Shown: in pieces, positions 61,374 to 64,000 of the stretch
Position numbering within the stretch: the stretch's first letter is position 1
Layout: each line of letters starts with the position of its first letter
NCBI GenBank assembly: GCA_963734725.1
Contig: CAVTIX010000027.1
Coordinates: 1-64,000 of the forward strand
Length of the DNA stretch: 64,000 bases
Direction: 5' to 3'
DNA from: DASXKD01 sp963734725
GTDB taxonomy: Bacteria > Actinomycetota > Actinomycetes > Streptosporangiales > Streptosporangiaceae
Notes under the pieces: model-generated
The model's input: the letters and a program-made list of their open reading frames with translations, nothing else
Databases searched by the model: none
What the model was told of the DNA's origin: nothing
Made by a program: the position numbers and the translations under genes

Positions 61374-62887
61374 ATGGCGACCGTCAGCCCGGCCGGGTTC
61401 ACGGTGAGGTCTGTCTCAGAGGCCAGGCCGGTGCTGGAGCTCACGGTGACGCTCACCGTGACCGACTGGCCCGCCGAGAGCGTGCCGGCCGAGGGCGAAA
61501 CGGCTAGGTCCGCCGGAGACGGGTTGTCGATGCTGTAGGAGACCGTCCCGCCGGAGGCGGTGATGGTGAACGAGGCGGTGGCGGGGGTGCCGCTCAGCGT
61601 CACCGAACTGGGCGACACCGCCAGCGTGCCCGGGGACGGCGGCGGCGACTGCGACGGGCTCGGCGACGGCTGGGTACGCCCGGGCGTGGGCGAGGACGTA
61701 CGCGGCGACGGTTGCCCCCGTCCCCCTTGTCCCCTCTGCGAGGGCGTCGGCGACGGGGAGCCCGACACGGTGATGGTCAGGCCGATGTGCTGCTTGCCGC
61801 CGCCGCGGCTGCCCGGCCCCGACGGGGAAGGCGTCACGCCCTGATGCGAGTCGGCCGACAGCGGCGGCTGCGCGGCCGCGGCCGGCCCAACGGTCGCCGC
61901 GCTGGCCGCCGCCGGGCCCTGGTGGTCCAGCGCGCCCAGGGTGAGGACGGTGCCGGTGCCCAGGAGCATGGCGGCCGCAACGGCGGCGCACGCGGCGACG
62001 GTCAGCGCCGGTACCCCGTACACCCGCCGCTGCGGCGCGAGCGGCTTGGGGAAGCCGGAGCGGTCGAATGGCTCTGCCCGGCGGGCCACCATGGCGCGGT
62101 GTCTGTCCGCGGCCGGCGAGAGGTCGCCGGCCAGCCGGAGCACCTGCTCGCGCAAGCTGGCCGGGATCGCCACCATGGGCAGCATGCTGAGCAGCATGGC
62201 CGCGCTCAGCTCACGGCGCTTGCGCTCACCACACACGTCGCAGTTCTCAAGATGCCGGTTCACCCGCTTGCCGAGCGCCCCAGCCAGCTCCCCCTCCCAA
62301 TCCGCGAGGATGTCCTCGAGTTCCTCGCATTCCCCGCCGGTGCGGGCCGCCAGTAGCGCGCCCAGGGAACCCTCGAAATGGGCGCGCGCCCGCGACACGA
62401 GCGCGTGCGCCTGTTTGCGGGAGACGCCCAGGGCGTCGGCCAGGTCGTCGCCATCCAGGACGTGGCGCAGGTTCAGCTCTATGACCTCGCGATCCCCCGG
62501 ATTGAGCCCGGACAGCGCGTCTACCACCAGGTCGCGCAGTTCCTCACGGTCCGGACTGAGCGCCAGGTCCGGGTCGTTCGAGGTAACCGCCACCGCCGTG
62601 GCGAGCGGAGCAGAGAGCCCGTGCGCCCGGAGGCGGCGGAAACACTCGTTGCGGGCCACCGCGTACAGCCACGGGCGGAGCCGGTCCGGATCTTGCAGCC
62701 CGCCCAGCTTGACTACGGCGACGAGGTAGGTGTCCAGCACCGCGTCGGCCGCGTCAGCGGGCTCACTGAGCAGCGTCCGGCAATACGCGTAGAGCGCAGG
62801 CGCGTAGTCGTCATAGGCAGCCGCGAGCCCGGCAGGGTCCCCTGCCACGATCGCTGCGACGATCTCCCCGTCTTGCACGGGTCTCAC
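61352..62887 (-). CDS. ECF sigma factor fused to a zinc-finger anti-sigma region, membrane helix and exported domain
   Basis: 511 residues from GTG 62887. N-terminal 170 residues: sigma region 2 (AADAVLDTYLVAVVKLGGLQ, RLRPWLYAVARNECFRRLRA) and region 4 (LNPGDREVIELNLRHVLDGD, LADALGVSRKQAHALVSRAR). Then a zinc-binding anti-sigma-like motif HLENCDVCGERKR, a membrane helix (VPALTVAACAAVAAAMLLGT), a Ser/Pro-rich linker and an exported Ig/BACON-like domain (LAVSPSSVTLSGTPATASFT). A single chain thus links DNA reading to an extracellular sensor. It ends convergent with the MetE-like gene. Confidence 0.8.
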   Translation of the reverse strand: MRPVQDGEIVAAIVAGDPAGLAAAYDDYAPALYAYCRTLLSEPADAADAVLDTYLVAVVKLGGLQDPDRLRPWLYAVARNECFRRLRAHGLSAPLATAVAVTSNDPDLALSPDREELRDLVVDALSGLNPGDREVIELNLRHVLDGDDLADALGVSRKQAHALVSRARAHFEGSLGALLAARTGGECEELEDILADWEGELAGALGKRVNRHLENCDVCGERKRRELSAAMLLSMLPMVAIPASLREQVLRLAGDLSPAADRHRAMVARRAEPFDRSGFPKPLAPQRRVYGVPALTVAACAAVAAAMLLGTGTVLTLGALDHQGPAAASAATVGPAAAAQPPLSADSHQGVTPSPSGPGSRGGGKQHIGLTITVSGSPSPTPSQRGQGGRGQPSPRTSSPTPGRTQPSPSPSQSPPPSPGTLAVSPSSVTLSGTPATASFTITASGGTVSYSIDNPSPADLAVSPSAGTLSAGQSVTVSVTVSSSTGLASETDLTVNPAGLTVAILDPGGG

Positions 62888-63019
62888 CGTAGTTCGTCGC
62901 GGCGCCCGCTGCCACCTAGTCTCATATCCGTTATCCGCATGACGCCCTGCCGAGGTGTGATATAGGCCCGCCGGGGCGCCGTTGTGCACAAAAGGCGGCC
63001 GGCCCGGCGAGCCCGCGGG

Positions 63020-64000
63020 TCAGCGCGCCAGCTCGGCGTATAGGTCCGCCGTCTGCGCGGCGACCGCCTGCCAGCCGAACTCGGCAACCGCCCGCTCCCG
63101 GCCCGCCCGGCCGAATGCATCCGCGCGGGCCGGATCGCCCAGCAGCGCGCTGAGGGCAGCGGCGAGCGCTTCCGGGTCGTCCGGCGGGACCAGCAGCCCG
63201 GTCTCGCCGTCGCTCACCACCTCGGGAATCCCGCCGACCGCGGAGGCCACCACCGCGGTGCCGCAGGCCATCGCCTCCAGGTTCACGATGCCGAGTGGCT
63301 CGTACAGCGACGGGCAGGCGAACACCGTCGCGTGCGACAGCAACTGGATCACCGCGCGCTTGGGCAGCATCTCCGGTATCCAGATCACTCCGGACCGCGC
63401 CGCGCGCAGGTCCGCGACCAGGCCCTCGACCTCGGTGGCCAGTTCCGGCGTGTCCGGCTGCCCGGCGCACAGCACGAGCTGGGCCGCCGGGTCCAGGGCG
63501 GCCGCGGCGCGCAGCAGCACCGGGACGCCCTTTTGCCTGGTGATCCTGCCCACGAAGATCACCGATGGGCGAGCCGGGTCGACCCCGTGCTGATCCAGCA
63601 CGTCGGTCGCCGGGTCCGGGGCGTATTCCGCGGTGTCGATCCCGTTGCGGATGACGCGCACCCGGCCGGGCGGGACCGCCGGGTAGGCGGCCAGCACGTC
63701 GGCGCGCATGCCCTCCGATACCGCGATCACGCAAGCGGCGGCTTCCACGGCAACCCGCTCGCACCAGGACGACAGGGCATAACCGCCGCCGAGCTGCTCG
63801 GCCTTCCACGGCCGCAACGGCTCCAGCGAATGGACCGTGACCAGGTGCGGCACCCCATACAGCAGCGACGCCAGGTGGCCCGCCAGGTTCGCATACCAGG
63901 TGTGCGAATGCACTACGTCGGCGGACCCGGCCGCCGCGGTCATCGACAGGTCGGCCGACATCACCCCGAGCGCCGGGTTCGCCCCGGCCAGGTGGTCCCA
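63020..64000 (-). CDS. glgA: Glycogen synthase / alpha-maltose-1-phosphate synthase (GT4), N-terminus outside window
   Basis: The frame is open to the right edge, with 327 codons visible. VVHSHTWYANLAGHLASLLY, the nucleotide-sugar-binding VGRITRQKGVPVLLRAA, and the GT4 E-x7-E motif in CPSLYEPLGIVNLEAMACGT are present. The wording matches the actinobacterial GT4 enzyme (GlgA/GlgM, e.g. mycobacterial Rv1212c) that makes maltose-1-phosphate or extends alpha-glucan. It is transcribed in the same direction as the sigma-fusion gene, 132 bp upstream of it. Confidence 0.9.
   Translation of the reverse strand, partial: WDHLAGANPALGVMSADLSMTAAAGSADVVHSHTWYANLAGHLASLLYGVPHLVTVHSLEPLRPWKAEQLGGGYALSSWCERVAVEAAACVIAVSEGMRADVLAAYPAVPPGRVRVIRNGIDTAEYAPDPATDVLDQHGVDPARPSVIFVGRITRQKGVPVLLRAAAALDPAAQLVLCAGQPDTPELATEVEGLVADLRAARSGVIWIPEMLPKRAVIQLLSHATVFACPSLYEPLGIVNLEAMACGTAVVASAVGGIPEVVSDGETGLLVPPDDPEALAAALSALLGDPARADAFGRAGRERAVAEFGWQAVAAQTADLYAELAR

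Overview
The window is high-GC DNA with actinobacterial codon use and gene content: a mycothiol-dependent formaldehyde dehydrogenase, a protein O-mannosyltransferase, SigE-type and other ECF sigma factors, a PAC2 protein, a GlgA/GlgM glycosyltransferase, a DUF1707 protein and many exported proteins. I infer a soil- or plant-type actinomycete. The sequence does not fix the genus.

Layout. 1-6143: a peptide/nickel ABC transporter operon (end of one binding protein, two permeases, a fused double ATPase, a second binding lipoprotein), most junctions being 4-bp ATGA overlaps. 6195-10274: a metallophosphoesterase, a nitronate monooxygenase with a 182-bp MITE just upstream, and an ECF sigma factor with a membrane partner. 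10276-11945: an IS605-type element (tnpB plus a frameshifted tnpA). 12013-33743: mixed accessory genes, including a protein mannosyltransferase, two paralogous copper lysyl oxidases 15 kb apart, an exported PQQ sugar dehydrogenase, a deaminase, an amidohydrolase, malic enzyme, an RTX-like protein, a methanethiol methyltransferase and a PhyH-like protein, interspersed with gene relics. 33753-43377: a decayed and mobile-element-rich stretch (broken AraC regulator, M50 relic, truncated IS1634-type transposase, a complete group II intron beside an IS630 relic, a TPR relic, a 57-residue-repeat protein, tRNA-Thr, a second TnpB-type gene). 43508-49042: exported and membrane-anchored low-complexity proteins and an esterase. 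49508-64000: mostly intact metabolism and transport, covering a GntR regulator, MscR, a sulfotransferase, a class IV aminotransferase, an aldo/keto reductase, an M50 protease, an MFS exporter, an NhaA-thioredoxin fusion, the second MITE copy, PAC2, a MetE-like methyltransferase, a sigma/anti-sigma fusion and the start-truncated glycogen synthase.

Most notable signals. The two lysyl oxidase genes share an ECF-type promoter, GCAAC and CGTCTA separated by exactly 17 bp in both. A TA-flanked 182-bp MITE occurs twice, 51 kb apart. At least nine genes are each broken by what looks like one inserted or deleted base, several next to short homopolymers, which is either recent decay or assembly indel error. 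Two strong inverted repeats (49431-49459 and 50452-50493) flank the GntR/MscR locus. The PhyH-like protein lacks two of the three expected iron ligands, and the second TnpB lacks the usual RuvC-II glutamate.
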